Below are positions 26,706 through 35,990 of a stretch of DNA of 64,000 nucleotides, in pieces (within the stretch, counting starts at the first letter, position 1; each line of letters starts with the position of its first letter). The stretch is from Chryseosolibacter sp036402115 (GTDB taxonomy: Bacteria; Bacteroidota; Bacteroidia; Cytophagales; Cyclobacteriaceae): assembly GCA_036402115.1 (NCBI GenBank), contig DASWTM010000026.1:32526-96525 (forward strand), in the 5' to 3' direction. The notes under the pieces were generated by a model, which saw only the letters and a list, made by a program, of their open reading frames with translations, searched no databases and had not been told where the DNA came from. The position numbers were made by a program, and so were the translations under genes.

Positions 26706-27578
26706 CTACCTTCTCCGTGGTCTACGGTAGTACACCTTGCGCTTGCTGCGATAAAGTTTGCTTTGATTCTTAAACAGGAAGTTAGTGGGCAGATAGTACT
26801 CTACTTTAATATTAAGCAGGAAATACCCATCGTTCTTTTCCGGGTTACCACGAATTCTGCCCGGCTCAAACCGCGATACGCCATTATTTAGTTCACCACT
26901 TCGATCAGAGAGTGCAATCCGTAGCGGATCTGTCCACGTACTTTTGTCAGGGTGAACGGTACTCACATCGTCCAGGTAATCTGTAAACGTTAACCGGTAT
27001 CCACCCTCAATAGCCAGGTTAAAGAATGGTCCAGCCTTCAGGCGTACGCCAAGTCCGTAAGGAATAACCAATTGTGTGCGACTGTATTTGACGCCTTCTG
27101 TCATCAATGGTTGGAGAGGATATTTTGTTCCATTGAGTTCTGCTCGAGGATTGAATCGCATAACTGCTAAACCCGCAAAACCGTAAGCATTGAAGACCGG
27201 CCGTTGGTAATACCGATTTCCTAGCGGAAATAAATGCAGGGCGCCAGTTAATCCAATTTCATAGTTATCAGAAACAAAGGATAAGTTTCGAGGGGTTCGG
27301 GTCGGATCTCCAGCTTTTGCATCACTTCCCGCCAGTTGAAACCAGGTGGCCTCTGCACGGACACTAATCTGGGGAGCAACAAAATAGCTTAATCCGATAT
27401 TGATGTTTGGCCTTGCATCAAAGTAGTCACCAGGGTTAGCGAGCTCGCCAAAATAAGTTGACGTGCCGGATCCCGCTGAAAAAATCAACGTGCGATCTCT
27501 ACGCACAGAGTAAAAACTTTGCGCATCCGCTGCTATGACAGCGAAAAACAAAATGCAGAATAGCAGACGATATCGCAT
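26706..27578 (-). CDS. Outer-membrane beta-barrel protein, DUF6089-like
   Basis: The 290-residue protein has a signal peptide (YRLLFCILFFAVIAADA) then alternating polar and hydrophobic strands, starting with LIFSAGSGTSTYFGEL and including NINIGLSYFVAPQISVRAEA and FFNLAIEGGYRLTFTDYLDD. The pattern suggests an eight-to-ten-strand outer-membrane barrel of the DUF6089 type. The C-terminus is unusually basic (KVYYRRPRRR) and does not end in an aromatic residue. The ATG at 27578 was chosen over an in-frame TTG nine bases upstream. It lies 45 bases after sucC on the same strand and converges with the dehydratase gene. Confidence 0.75.
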   Translation of the reverse strand: MRYRLLFCILFFAVIAADAQSFYSVRRDRTLIFSAGSGTSTYFGELANPGDYFDARPNINIGLSYFVAPQISVRAEATWFQLAGSDAKAGDPTRTPRNLSFVSDNYEIGLTGALHLFPLGNRYYQRPVFNAYGFAGLAVMRFNPRAELNGTKYPLQPLMTEGVKYSRTQLVIPYGLGVRLKAGPFFNLAIEGGYRLTFTDYLDDVSTVHPDKSTWTDPLRIALSDRSGELNNGVSRFEPGRIRGNPEKNDGYFLLNIKVEYYLPTNFLFKNQSKLYRSKRKVYYRRPRRR

Positions 27579-27622
27579 CAGGGTCAATCTTTGAAACCAA
27601 CTATAAAGATAGAAAAATTTGT

Positions 27623-28843
27623 TTAAAATTTGTCGCCCAGCACCTCTTTGACACGATTTGCCGCATCTTTTAGTAAAATGGCCGATTTTACCTTTAAGCC
27701 TGATTCTTCGATAATTTTGGCGCCTTCTTCAGCGTTCGTACCCTGAAGTCGCACAATAATCGGAACCTTTATGTTTCCAATCTTCTTGTAGGCCTCCACC
27801 ACGCCATTAGCCACCCGGTCACAACGAACAATACCTCCGAAGATGTTTATAAGAATAGCTTTTACGTTAGGGTCCTTCAAAATAATGCGGAAACCAGCCT
27901 CTACCGTCTCCGCGTTTGCGCCACCACCCACGTCAAGGAAGTTGGCAGGCTCGCCACCGGAAAGCTTAATGATATCCATAGTCGCCATCGCGAGGCCGGC
28001 ACCGTTCACCATACATCCAACGTTGCCATCCAGCTTTACATAGTTAAGTCCAGCTTTTCCAGCTTCCACCTCCAATGGATCTTCTTCCGAAATATCGCGA
28101 AGTTCCGCAAGGTCCTTGTGGCGATACAACGCGTTGTCATCCAGATTAACTTTGGCGTCTACTGCGATGATCTTATTATCGGAAGTCTTTAGCAATGGGT
28201 TGATCTCAAACATCGATGCATCTAATCCCAGGTAAGCAGAATAGAGCGAATTGATGAATTTAACACCCTCCTTAAACGCTGTTCCTTCCCAGCCCAGCGC
28301 AAATGCAATTTTGCGGGCCTGGAATGGCTGTAGACCAATTGCAGGATCGATCCACTCTTTGATTATTTTTTCAGGATGGGTTTCGGCAACTTCCTCGATG
28401 TTCATGCCGCCTTCCGTTGATGCCATGATCACCGGACATCCCTTCGAGCGATCGAGCAAAATGCTCATATAATATTCCTTCGGCTCTGACTCTCCAGGAT
28501 AGTATACATCCTCTGCGATCAAAACCTTGTTTACTTTCTTACCTTCGGGGCCTGTCTGAAGCGTCACAAGAACGCCACCCAGAATTCCTTTTACTTTCTC
28601 AGGAACCTCCGCAAGACTCTTCGCCAGCACAACGCCTTTCGATCCTGTCTCTTTAATAGTTCCTTTACCACGACCACCGGCATGAATCTGGGATTTTACA
28701 ACAAACCATTTCGTACCGGTCTCAGCCTGAAGCTCTTTTGCCGCCTGAACTGCTGAATCGAAAGTGTCTGCAACAATACCGCGCTGAATTGCAACGCCAT
28801 ATTTCTTAAGAATTTCTTTGCCCTGGTATTCGTGGATGTTCAT
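27623..28843 (-). CDS. sucC: Succinyl-CoA synthetase (ADP-forming) beta subunit
   Basis: The 406-residue protein starts MNIHEYQGKEILKKYGV and has an ATP-grasp domain with KSQIHAGGRGKG, ending with VNGAGLAMATMDIIKLSGG and GGIVRCDRVANG, all diagnostic of SucC. With SucD it makes ATP from succinyl-CoA in the citric acid cycle. No sucD is adjacent, so the subunits are encoded apart. A strong Bacteroidota-type promoter lies 20 bases upstream. Confidence 0.97.
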   Translation of the reverse strand: MNIHEYQGKEILKKYGVAIQRGIVADTFDSAVQAAKELQAETGTKWFVVKSQIHAGGRGKGTIKETGSKGVVLAKSLAEVPEKVKGILGGVLVTLQTGPEGKKVNKVLIAEDVYYPGESEPKEYYMSILLDRSKGCPVIMASTEGGMNIEEVAETHPEKIIKEWIDPAIGLQPFQARKIAFALGWEGTAFKEGVKFINSLYSAYLGLDASMFEINPLLKTSDNKIIAVDAKVNLDDNALYRHKDLAELRDISEEDPLEVEAGKAGLNYVKLDGNVGCMVNGAGLAMATMDIIKLSGGEPANFLDVGGGANAETVEAGFRIILKDPNVKAILINIFGGIVRCDRVANGVVEAYKKIGNIKVPIIVRLQGTNAEEGAKIIEESGLKVKSAILLKDAANRVKEVLGDKF

Positions 28844-28862
28844 GAAGTTTTTGTTTTGGCTC

Positions 28863-28893
28863 GAAACTTAGTTTATTTAGTCGTGATTTCAAA
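28863..28893 (-). promoter_or_regulatory. Bacteroidota-type promoter for sucC
   Basis: On the minus strand a TTTG box is followed after exactly 19 bases by TAAGTTTC, which differs from the Bacteroidota -7 consensus TAnnTTTG only in the last base. The spacing fits the primary sigma factor of this phylum. The -7 box ends 20 bases before the sucC ATG, so a short leader is expected. Confidence 0.65.
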
Positions 28894-28902
28894 TTTGGTG
28901 GA

Positions 28903-29008
28903 TTGTTGATTAGTTGATCTGTTGATCCGTTGACGCTGTTAGCAAGCGTGATCGCATCTGAAAACTGTGGCTGCCTTAAATCTTAAATTTTAAATCGAAA
29001 TCTTAAAT
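28903..29008. repeat. Two short-period arrays: 8-bp GTTGAT units and 7-bp CTTAAAT units
   Basis: In the divergent gap between sucC and the LolD-like gene, four octamers share GTTGAT or GTTGAC (28903-28934). Forty bases on, five units of CTTAAAT or close variants (28975-29008) run up to the next gene. This is one of several intergenic micro-arrays in the window. Confidence 0.7.
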
Positions 29009-29017
29009 AAAGTCTCG

Positions 29018-29671
29018 ATGCTTGAGGCAAAAGGAATACAAAAATCGTACGGTCAATTACCCGTTCTTAAAAATATCGACCTTCGAGTAGCGAAAGGGGA
29101 GATTGTTGCTATCGTGGGTGCGTCAGGAGCCGGCAAGAGTACCTTGCTTCATATTCTCGGAACGCTCGATACGCCCGACAATGGAAAAGTGTTCATCAAT
29201 CAGCAGGATGTGTTTTCCCAATCCTCAAAAAATATTGCAGCATTCCGAAACAGATCCATCGGCTTTGTCTTTCAATTTCACAACCTTCTGCCTGAATTCT
29301 CAGCCATCGAGAACGTAATGATCCCCGGGTTTATCGCGGGAAAAAAGGAAGACGAGCTACATAAGAAGGCTGGTGAACTTCTCGGAATGCTTGGGCTAAA
29401 CAATCGGCTACACCACAAGCCGTCAGAGTTGTCTGGCGGAGAGCAACAACGCACGGCCGTAGCAAGAGCGCTGATCAATTCTCCCACGATGATCTTGGCT
29501 GATGAGCCTAGCGGGAATTTGGATTCCAAGAATGCAGTTGAACTTCACGATCTTTTTTTTAAACTCAGAAAAGACCTGGGGCAGACATTCATTATCGTTA
29601 CCCACAATCCTGACCTTTCAAGGATGGCCGATCGGAGAGTGGAAATCCGTGACGGGCAAATCCAACAATAG
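29018..29671 (+). CDS. LolD-like ABC transporter ATP-binding protein
   Basis: The 217-residue ATPase has Walker A GASGAGKST, Q-loop VFQFHNLLPEF, signature LSGGEQQRTAVARAL, Walker B MILADEP and the switch His in VTHNPDL. The FQFHNLLPEF segment and short length fit the LolD/MacB subfamily for lipoprotein release or peptide export. No permease gene is adjacent, so it may work with a distant LolCE-like partner. Confidence 0.88.
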   Translation: MLEAKGIQKSYGQLPVLKNIDLRVAKGEIVAIVGASGAGKSTLLHILGTLDTPDNGKVFINQQDVFSQSSKNIAAFRNRSIGFVFQFHNLLPEFSAIENVMIPGFIAGKKEDELHKKAGELLGMLGLNNRLHHKPSELSGGEQQRTAVARALINSPTMILADEPSGNLDSKNAVELHDLFFKLRKDLGQTFIIVTHNPDLSRMADRRVEIRDGQIQQ

Positions 29672-29764
29672 AACATCATCCGTCAACTGTCTGGTCGAAT
29701 TCCGGATTTCGAATAACCGCTTGGCCAAACTGGTCCTTTTAGAGAAGATCTGAGATTCTCCCTT

Positions 29765-29780
29765 GGCCTATCGATAGGCC
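29765..29780. repeat. Perfect 16-bp palindrome over the lipoprotein stop codon
   Basis: GGCCTATCGATAGGCC is its own reverse complement and includes the stop codon of the small lipoprotein gene on the minus strand. It could act as a protein-binding site or a hairpin at the 3' end, but it has no loop or T-run, so a factor-independent terminator is not supported. Confidence 0.6.
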
Positions 29781-29932
29781 GGTCTTCTTCCAACTTTATG
29801 ACGGGCTTGAGCTTTATAACTATGCTTGCCCTTCTTGCTTGTAGTATAAGTTGGGCAGTTCCACATTGTTTCGAAACTGCAGGACGACAAGCTGATCATC
29901 GTGATGCACGCCAGAAGAATTACTTTTTTCAT
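29768..29932 (-). CDS. Small 54-residue lipoprotein, unknown function
   Basis: Starting at the internal ATG, the protein is MKKVILLACITMISLSSCS followed by about 35 mostly polar, basic residues. The first 18 residues are a lipoprotein signal with lipobox LSSC, so the mature protein would be attached through Cys18 as a basic peptide (KKGKHSYKAQARHKVGRR). A longer in-frame extension upstream lacks signal features and was rejected. A TAnnTTTG -7 element lies 22 bases upstream. It resembles tiny Bacteroidota lipoproteins often left unannotated; no function is known. Confidence 0.65.
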   Translation of the reverse strand: MKKVILLACITMISLSSCSFETMWNCPTYTTSKKGKHSYKAQARHKVGRRPAYR

Positions 29933-29953
29933 TTGTTGTTGTTGGTGGTGAGA

Positions 29954-29961
29954 CAAAAGTA
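29954..29961 (-). promoter_or_regulatory. -7 promoter element of the small lipoprotein gene
   Basis: TACTTTTG on the minus strand matches TAnnTTTG exactly and lies 22 bases upstream of the chosen ATG. A -33 TTTG is not at the optimal distance. It supports the short start. Confidence 0.45.
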
Positions 29962-30321
29962 TTCCGACCAGGCAGCACAATTCCGGCTGGTTCGCGTGTG
30001 GCACAAGTCGAGTAATAATCAATTGCCGCTCGCGTGATTTTAAAATATTCTCTTGTCAATTTCCGAACAAGCAGCCATTACAGTACGTCTGACAGACGGC
30101 CAAATAAAATTCTGATGAAGTTTTCAAGATATTGTATCTGAGGGATTTGTGATAAAACGTTAAATCTTTAGTAAAAGTGGAACCGTTACAGCTTAGACAT
30201 ACTTCTTACGCAGGGTGCACATCTGTTTTTTCAAATAATATTTAAATCGAATCAGTAACTAATCGACAAAAATGGAAGGAAAGCGGCATTATTAGCACCT
30301 CGGCCGCACGGAGGTGGAGGG
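29962..30321. other. Gene-free intergenic stretch
   Basis: Between the small lipoprotein promoter and the mtaB stop there are about 360 bases without a convincing coding frame, tRNA or array. The part from 30080 to 30280 is AT-rich. Near the mtaB end, ACCTC and GGAGGT can form a short stem, but no T-run follows on the minus strand. Confidence 0.5.
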
Positions 30322-31641
30322 TTAGTGTGCGAGCACTTCTGTGGACATTTCCTCGACTTCAACCAAGCCTTTTGTGTTGATTGAACTGAGTCTCACGGTT
30401 TTAAGATCGTTTACGAGGATCGGATCATATTTCGCAGAAACGCGAATGTAATTCTCGGTGAAGCCATGCATAATGCCGTCTTCAATATCGTTTTCGAAAA
30501 GCACGTTTCGGATTGATCCGATATGCTCCTCGTAAAACTTTCTTCTTTTCTTGTCGGATAAGATATGCAGCATTTTAGAGCGGTCCGCCCGTTGATTTGA
30601 AGGCACAGAGCCGGCCATAGTGGCGGCTAACGTGTTTTCTCTTTCACTATAGGTAAATACGTGTAAGTACGAAATATTCAGCTCGTTAAGGAAGTTGTAT
30701 GTATCCAGGAAGTCATCGTGTGTCTCGCCAGGAAATCCCACAATAACGTCAACACCAATGCAGCAGTGAGGCATCAGCGTTTTTATCTTTTCAACCCGGT
30801 TGACATACAGGTCGCGCAGGTATCGTCTGCGCATGAGCTTCAAGATCTTGTTGGAACCTGACTGAAGAGGGATGTGAAAATGGGGTACAAACTTCTTCGA
30901 ACTTGCTACGAATTCGATGATCTCATCGGTCAGTAGGTTCGGCTCGATGGATGAAATCCGGAAGCGTTCAATTCCCTCCACCTGATCCAAGGCGGTGATC
31001 AACTGCAGGAATGTTTCGATGCGTTTGCCCTCCTGTAATCCAAAGTCTCCCGTATTTACACCGGTCAAAACGATTTCTTTGACACCCTTCGCAGCAATAT
31101 CAATGGCGGTCTTGACAATGTTTAAAACGCTGTCACTGCGGCTGCCGCCACGCGCCAGGGGAATGGTGCAGAATGAGCATGAGTAGTCGCATCCATCCTG
31201 GACTTTCAGAAACGTGCGTGTCCGGTCGTTCATCGAGTACGAAGTATTGAAACGATTGGCCTGCTCAATGTCTGACGCGAAAACCTCGGCTTCCGGTTTC
31301 CTTACAAATCCGTCAAGCAGTTCAATGAGTCTGAACTTCTCAGCCGCTCCAAGTACTGCGTCAACCCCGGGAATTTCGGAGATCTCTTTTGGCTTGAGCT
31401 GAGCATAGCAACCCATGATTGCCACATATCCATTAGGTGAGATGCTTCTGGCTTCACGAACAATCTTGTGGCATTTCTTGTCAGCGTTTTCGGTGACGGA
31501 GCAGGTGTTGATGATGAATATGTCGGGGGAATCGGTGAAATCGACCTTTTTATAGCCCTTTTCCTCAAACATCCGCGAAATCGTAGAGGTCTCCGAGTAG
31601 TTGAGCTTGCAGCCAAGTGTATAAAAAGCGACTTTCTTCAT
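30322..31641 (-). CDS. mtaB: tRNA t6A37 methylthiotransferase MtaB
   Basis: The 439-residue radical SAM enzyme adds a methylthio group to N6-threonylcarbamoyladenosine at position 37 of tRNAs. The N-terminal domain has three cysteines (LGCKLNYSE, NTCSVTENADKKC and MGCYAQ) for one Fe-S cluster. The radical SAM core has CDYSCSFCTIPLARGGSRS for the second cluster, and a C-terminal TRAM domain follows. The NTCSVTE wording and length favour MtaB over MiaB or RimO. A perfect -7 element lies 11 bases upstream. Confidence 0.93.
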   Translation of the reverse strand: MKKVAFYTLGCKLNYSETSTISRMFEEKGYKKVDFTDSPDIFIINTCSVTENADKKCHKIVREARSISPNGYVAIMGCYAQLKPKEISEIPGVDAVLGAAEKFRLIELLDGFVRKPEAEVFASDIEQANRFNTSYSMNDRTRTFLKVQDGCDYSCSFCTIPLARGGSRSDSVLNIVKTAIDIAAKGVKEIVLTGVNTGDFGLQEGKRIETFLQLITALDQVEGIERFRISSIEPNLLTDEIIEFVASSKKFVPHFHIPLQSGSNKILKLMRRRYLRDLYVNRVEKIKTLMPHCCIGVDVIVGFPGETHDDFLDTYNFLNELNISYLHVFTYSERENTLAATMAGSVPSNQRADRSKMLHILSDKKRRKFYEEHIGSIRNVLFENDIEDGIMHGFTENYIRVSAKYDPILVNDLKTVRLSSINTKGLVEVEEMSTEVLAH

Positions 31642-31651
31642 AGTTGAAACG

Positions 31652-31659
31652 CAAAGATA
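31652..31659 (-). promoter_or_regulatory. -7 promoter element of mtaB
   Basis: TATCTTTG on the minus strand is an exact TAnnTTTG match 11 bases upstream of the mtaB ATG, implying a very short leader. No clear -33 box is seen; the region beyond is occupied by a 9-bp repeat array. Confidence 0.5.
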
Positions 31660-31668
31660 ACTATGGTT

Positions 31669-31746
31669 GGCCAGGAATGCCAGGAAAACCTGGGTCGCGG
31701 GGTGACGACTGGCATTCCCGGAGCTCCCGGCCTCCCGGGCTACCCC
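31669..31746. repeat. 9-bp GC-rich units with inverted copies
   Basis: From 31669 nonamers such as GGCCAGGAA and TGCCAGGAA occur, and from 31711 four nonamers of the type GGCATTCCC, GGAGCTCCC and GGCTACCCC run in the opposite sense, reaching into the stop region of the agmatinase-family gene. The two halves are roughly reverse complements and could pair. Confidence 0.6.
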
Positions 31747-32795
31747 GCCTTCAACTTCCCTTGGCTCACCGCCATCCAGTTACACAATTGATAAAGCAGC
31801 CTGGATCCTACGTTGGCATCCCAATCTCCATTTAGACCAGGCGCGACCTCGTTTAGATCAAACCCAATTATTCGTTTCCCTGATTTGACCAGTTTCCTGA
31901 TCAGGTATACCACCTGTTCGAACTGTAATCCACCCGGCACAGGTGTACCCGTGTTTGGACAGAGCACCGGATCGAGGCCGTCAATATCGAAGCTGATATA
32001 GACGTTTTGTGGCAACTCCTTTATAATAGAGTCGCAGACGTGCGCCCACGACTTTCCATCGTAGAGACTTGATTTGATATCCTGGTCGAAATAGGTGACG
32101 ACCCGGCCCATTGCGCGCTCAATGACCTGCAACTCTTCATCGCAATAATCGCGGATGCCTACCTGTACGAGGCGCTGAACTCCCGGTATCTTCAGTGCAT
32201 TAAACATCACCGAGGCGTGGGAGTAGGTGAAGCCTTCGTATGCTTTCCGCAGATCCAGGTGTGCATCGATCTGGAGTATTCCAAAACGGTCGTGTACTTC
32301 GCTCAGCGCGCGGAAAAAGCCGAGTGGTGTGCTGTGATCTCCCCCCACAAGACCCACCATTTTATTTTCCTTCAGCCACTTTAGGGCTGTTTGCTTCACG
32401 TAGATGTTGAGGTTCTCGGTAGCTTCATTAATCCGTGCAACGATCGGGTTTCCGGGAAGAACTTTTTCACCGGATTCAACAGCCTTGATATGCTGCGAGG
32501 CAAGTTCGCGCAGTCTCACACTTTCTTCATAAAGATCTTTGGGAATCGGCAGCATACTGATTCCAAGCTTCCACGCATTCGGAATCTCCCGAATCGCCAG
32601 ATCAACCTGGCACGAAGCTTCAAGAATTGCCTGCGGACCCTTAGCTGTTCCGGAATGGTAAGAGACCGTTACTTCCCATGGCACCGGAATAAGAACGAGT
32701 GAAGATGTTTCGGGTGTGAAGGGTAGACCGAACAGGTTTCCATTCGCACCGGGGGCGTTGGGGTCAAAGCTGGCAATGATCTCTTCTTTCGTCAT
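31740..32795 (-). CDS. Agmatinase/arginase/formimidoylglutamase-family ureohydrolase
   Basis: The 351-residue protein has the manganese-site motifs of the family: GGDHSTPLG, DAHLDLR and SFDIDGLDP. These enzymes hydrolyse guanidino or formimino groups. Substrate residues do not allow a choice between agmatine, arginine and formimidoylglutamate by eye. It is four bases from the SixA-like gene on the same strand, so the two are probably co-transcribed. Confidence 0.88.
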   Translation of the reverse strand: MTKEEIIASFDPNAPGANGNLFGLPFTPETSSLVLIPVPWEVTVSYHSGTAKGPQAILEASCQVDLAIREIPNAWKLGISMLPIPKDLYEESVRLRELASQHIKAVESGEKVLPGNPIVARINEATENLNIYVKQTALKWLKENKMVGLVGGDHSTPLGFFRALSEVHDRFGILQIDAHLDLRKAYEGFTYSHASVMFNALKIPGVQRLVQVGIRDYCDEELQVIERAMGRVVTYFDQDIKSSLYDGKSWAHVCDSIIKELPQNVYISFDIDGLDPVLCPNTGTPVPGGLQFEQVVYLIRKLVKSGKRIIGFDLNEVAPGLNGDWDANVGSRLLYQLCNWMAVSQGKLKAG

Positions 32796-32798
32796 GGG

Positions 32799-33296
32799 TT
32801 ATCCTATCGATTCGGGTGTTAGATATTTTACTAGTTGACCGTTGCCCTGGCTGACTTCAGACCAACTGCTCAGATCAAATTTTATGATCGCAACTCCCGC
32901 AGGAGCAATGTCACCGATAGACTCTTTTGTAAGATATTCTGCGAGGTAGGTGATGGTTGGATTATGTCCCACGCACATGACACTGTCGAGGTCCGGATTA
33001 AGTTTTGTTACGAACTCAAAGAACATACGCGTGGTTGCAGTGTATAATTCTTCTTCGATCACAATCTCAGACGTGTCTATTTTCATGGCTTCGGCTGTGA
33101 TGGCTGCTGTCTGGTGTGCGCGCAAGGCTGGGCTCGTGTAAATAGACTTCACGCCAAATTGATTTGATGCCAGATAAGTGCCCATCCGGTTCGACTGCGA
33201 AATCCCTTTTGATGTGAGTTCACGATCGCGATCTCCATCGCTTGAGTGCGATTGAGCGGCTTCACCGTGCCGATATAAAAATAAAAGTTTTGCCAT
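32799..33296 (-). CDS. SixA-like histidine phosphatase
   Basis: The 165-residue protein begins MAKLLFLYRHGEA, with the catalytic RHG motif at about residues 9-11, and later has TSPALRAHQTA and a second catalytic His in CVGHNPTI. This is the short histidine phosphatase layout of SixA. The ATG at 33296 was chosen because RHG is normally within 15 residues of the start; an upstream in-frame start adds 18 residues. The target is unknown. Confidence 0.85.
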   Translation of the reverse strand: MAKLLFLYRHGEAAQSHSSDGDRDRELTSKGISQSNRMGTYLASNQFGVKSIYTSPALRAHQTAAITAEAMKIDTSEIVIEEELYTATTRMFFEFVTKLNPDLDSVMCVGHNPTITYLAEYLTKESIGDIAPAGVAIIKFDLSSWSEVSQGNGQLVKYLTPESIG

Positions 33297-33488
33297 GGTT
33301 AAGATGAGTTGTCTTTGCGGCAAATTTATCATCGCAAGTCTGCTAAACACGTCTTTTCTGAATTATTGCTGGAAATTTTAATACCTCAAATACATGCTTA
33401 AAACGGCTGCGGAAGGGCGTACATCGGAGCCGAAAATTTGATTTTTTAAAAAATTCCTGATATTTGACCTCTTTGATCGAGCAAAAAC

Positions 33489-35984
33489 ATGTCGAAAAAC
33501 CTAGTAATCGTTGAGTCACCAGCCAAGGCAAAGACCATTGAAGGGTATTTGGGAAAGGATTTTAAAGTGGCTTCCAGCATGGGACACATCCGGGATTTAC
33601 CGAAGGGTGGTGACGCCATTGACATCGAAAATGACTTCGAGCCGACCTACGAGGTGAGTCCCGATAAGAAGGATGTCATCTCCAAGTTGAGGAAGTTGGC
33701 AGAAGATGCTCAGATGGTCTACCTGGCGTCCGATGAAGACCGCGAGGGAGAAGCGATCAGCTGGCATTTAAAGGAAGTGCTCGATCTTACGGATGCAAAA
33801 ACCAGGCGAATTGTATTTACCGAAATTACTAAGAAAGCGATTTTGAACGCGCTCGAGAAGCCGCGAGGGATTGATATCGACCTGGTGAATGCGCAGCAGG
33901 CAAGGCGTGTACTTGATCGTCTGGTAGGCTATGAGTTATCTCCGATTCTTTGGAAAAAAATTGCGACCGGTTTATCAGCCGGCCGTGTGCAGTCTGTAGC
34001 GGTGCGACTTGTTGTTGAACGTGAGCGTGAGATTTCGGAATTCAAAGTAAAGTCCTCCTTCAAGATCAACGCGATCTTTGATCTTGGCAAAGGCAAGAAC
34101 CTTGTTGCGGAATTGCCCGAGCGTTTCGAAACGGAAAAGGAAGCGAATGATTTCCTCGAGTCATGCCGTGGCGCAAAATTTACGATTGATGACCTGCAGA
34201 CCAAGCCAGCAAAACGGTCACCAGCACCTCCCTTTACAACGTCAACGTTGCAACAGGAAGCTGCACGTAAACTTGGATTCTCGGTTATTCAGACTATGAC
34301 AGTAGCCCAGAAGTTGTATGAAGCCGGTAAGATCAGTTACATGAGAACAGACTCGGTGAATTTATCTGATGAGGCACGTCAGGGTGCACAGCGACAAATT
34401 ACATCGGCTTTCGGACAGGAATATCACTTTCCGCGCCAGTTCAAAACCAAATCGAACAGCGCGCAGGAAGCTCACGAAGCGATTCGTCCTACCGACTTTG
34501 GAACGATGGATCCGGGTATGGATCGAAATGCGCATCGTTTGTACGAATTGATTTGGAAGCGCGCCATCGCATCTCAGATGGCAGATGCTGAACTGGAGAA
34601 AACAACAGCAACGATTGGAATATCGACCAATCCCAAGAAGCTGATTGCTACCGGAGAGGTTGTGAAATTTGAAGGCTTTCTCAAAGTATATATAGAATCG
34701 GGCGATGATGAAGATGAAGAAGAAAACAGCAAGACGCTTCCTCCATTGACCATCGGACAGATTCTCACACTCGATCAACTTGTAGGAAAGCAGGTATTCT
34801 CACGCCATCCACCTCGATATACAGAAGCGAGTCTTGTAAAAAAGCTTGAAGAGATGGGCATCGGCCGACCTTCAACCTATGCACCTACCATTACGACAAT
34901 TCAAAAACGTGGTTACGTGGTGAAAGAGATTCGTGAAGGTGTCGAGCGCAAATACACCGTGCTGACACTGAAGGACGATAAGGTATCGCGCACCGAAGAC
35001 AGCGAAATCACCGGAGCGGAAAAGAACAAATTGTTCCCGACCAATACCGCGATGGTGGTGAATGATTTCCTCGTTGAGCATTTTCCTGATATCACGGATT
35101 ATTCCTTTACTTCTGAAATCGAACAGGAGTTTGACGAAATTGCCAGTGGAAAGTTGGAGTGGAAGAAGATGATCGCCAACTTTTACAAGCCCTTCCATAA
35201 GAAAGTTTCAGTCACCGAGAAAGTCGAGCGTTCTTCTGTTGGAAAGACGAAAGAACTTGGCGTTGATCCGAAGACAGGAAAGAACGTGTACGCTAAACTC
35301 GGAAAATTCGGAGCGTATGTCCAGATCGGGGAGAACCCAGATGACAATGGCGGAGAGAAACCAAAGTTTGCCAGCCTGCGTCCCGGACAGTTCATTGAAA
35401 ACATCACCCTCGATGATGCGATGGAGCTTTTCAAAATGCCTCGCGATCTCGGACTCTTTGAAGAGAAACCGGTGGTAGTGAGCATCGGACGTTTTGGTCC
35501 GTATGTTCTTCACGATAAGAAATACACATCCATTCCAAAAGATCAGGATCCATACACGATCACCCTCGAAGGTGCAATTGCCCTGATCGAGAACAAACGT
35601 GTAGCGGATGCTAACAAGTTGATTAAATCGTTCACAGAAGATCCGGACATACAAATTCTGAACGGTAGATTTGGCCCGTACATCAAGGCAGGAAAGAAAA
35701 ATGTTAAGATTCCCAAAGGAAAAGTTCCGGCTGAGTTGACATACGAAGAATGTGTCACATTAGCTGCGGCAGCACCTGAGAAGCGCGGCCGATGGGGCAG
35801 ACCTGCCGCGAAAGCAGCACCTGCAGAAACACCCGCGAAGGCCGCAAAAACTGCAGCCCCCAAAACTGCTGCGAAGAAAGTTGCCGTTAAAAAAATAGCC
35901 GCTAAGAAAACTGCTGTGAAGAAAAGCGCAGTAAAGAAAACAGCCGCGAAGAAGAAGGCGACCCCGAAGAAGAAAGGGCGGTGA
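33489..35984 (+). CDS. topA: DNA topoisomerase I with H1-like lysine/alanine-rich tail
   Basis: The 831-residue enzyme starts MSKNLVIVESPAKAKTIEGYLG, the TOPRIM entry, with DEDREGEAI as the metal site and the active tyrosine in ISYMRTDSVNLS at about residue 284. After the core, C-terminal repeat domains contain GRFGPY-type blocks rather than classic four-Cys zinc fingers. The last roughly 55 residues are an Ala/Lys tail with AKKTAVKKSA-like repeats. Such tails are known in several bacterial topoisomerases and probably add non-specific DNA binding. Confidence 0.97.
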   Translation: MSKNLVIVESPAKAKTIEGYLGKDFKVASSMGHIRDLPKGGDAIDIENDFEPTYEVSPDKKDVISKLRKLAEDAQMVYLASDEDREGEAISWHLKEVLDLTDAKTRRIVFTEITKKAILNALEKPRGIDIDLVNAQQARRVLDRLVGYELSPILWKKIATGLSAGRVQSVAVRLVVEREREISEFKVKSSFKINAIFDLGKGKNLVAELPERFETEKEANDFLESCRGAKFTIDDLQTKPAKRSPAPPFTTSTLQQEAARKLGFSVIQTMTVAQKLYEAGKISYMRTDSVNLSDEARQGAQRQITSAFGQEYHFPRQFKTKSNSAQEAHEAIRPTDFGTMDPGMDRNAHRLYELIWKRAIASQMADAELEKTTATIGISTNPKKLIATGEVVKFEGFLKVYIESGDDEDEEENSKTLPPLTIGQILTLDQLVGKQVFSRHPPRYTEASLVKKLEEMGIGRPSTYAPTITTIQKRGYVVKEIREGVERKYTVLTLKDDKVSRTEDSEITGAEKNKLFPTNTAMVVNDFLVEHFPDITDYSFTSEIEQEFDEIASGKLEWKKMIANFYKPFHKKVSVTEKVERSSVGKTKELGVDPKTGKNVYAKLGKFGAYVQIGENPDDNGGEKPKFASLRPGQFIENITLDDAMELFKMPRDLGLFEEKPVVVSIGRFGPYVLHDKKYTSIPKDQDPYTITLEGAIALIENKRVADANKLIKSFTEDPDIQILNGRFGPYIKAGKKNVKIPKGKVPAELTYEECVTLAAAAPEKRGRWGRPAAKAAPAETPAKAAKTAAPKTAAKKVAVKKIAAKKTAVKKSAVKKTAAKKKATPKKKGR

Positions 35985-35990
35985 GTGGGA

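Noticed and set aside
31644..31835. A plus-strand frame with a collagen-like GxPGxPG stretch
   Set aside because: The glycine pattern is produced by the 9-bp GC-rich array, since nine is a multiple of three. The rest of the frame is antisense to the agmatinase-family gene and shows no family features.
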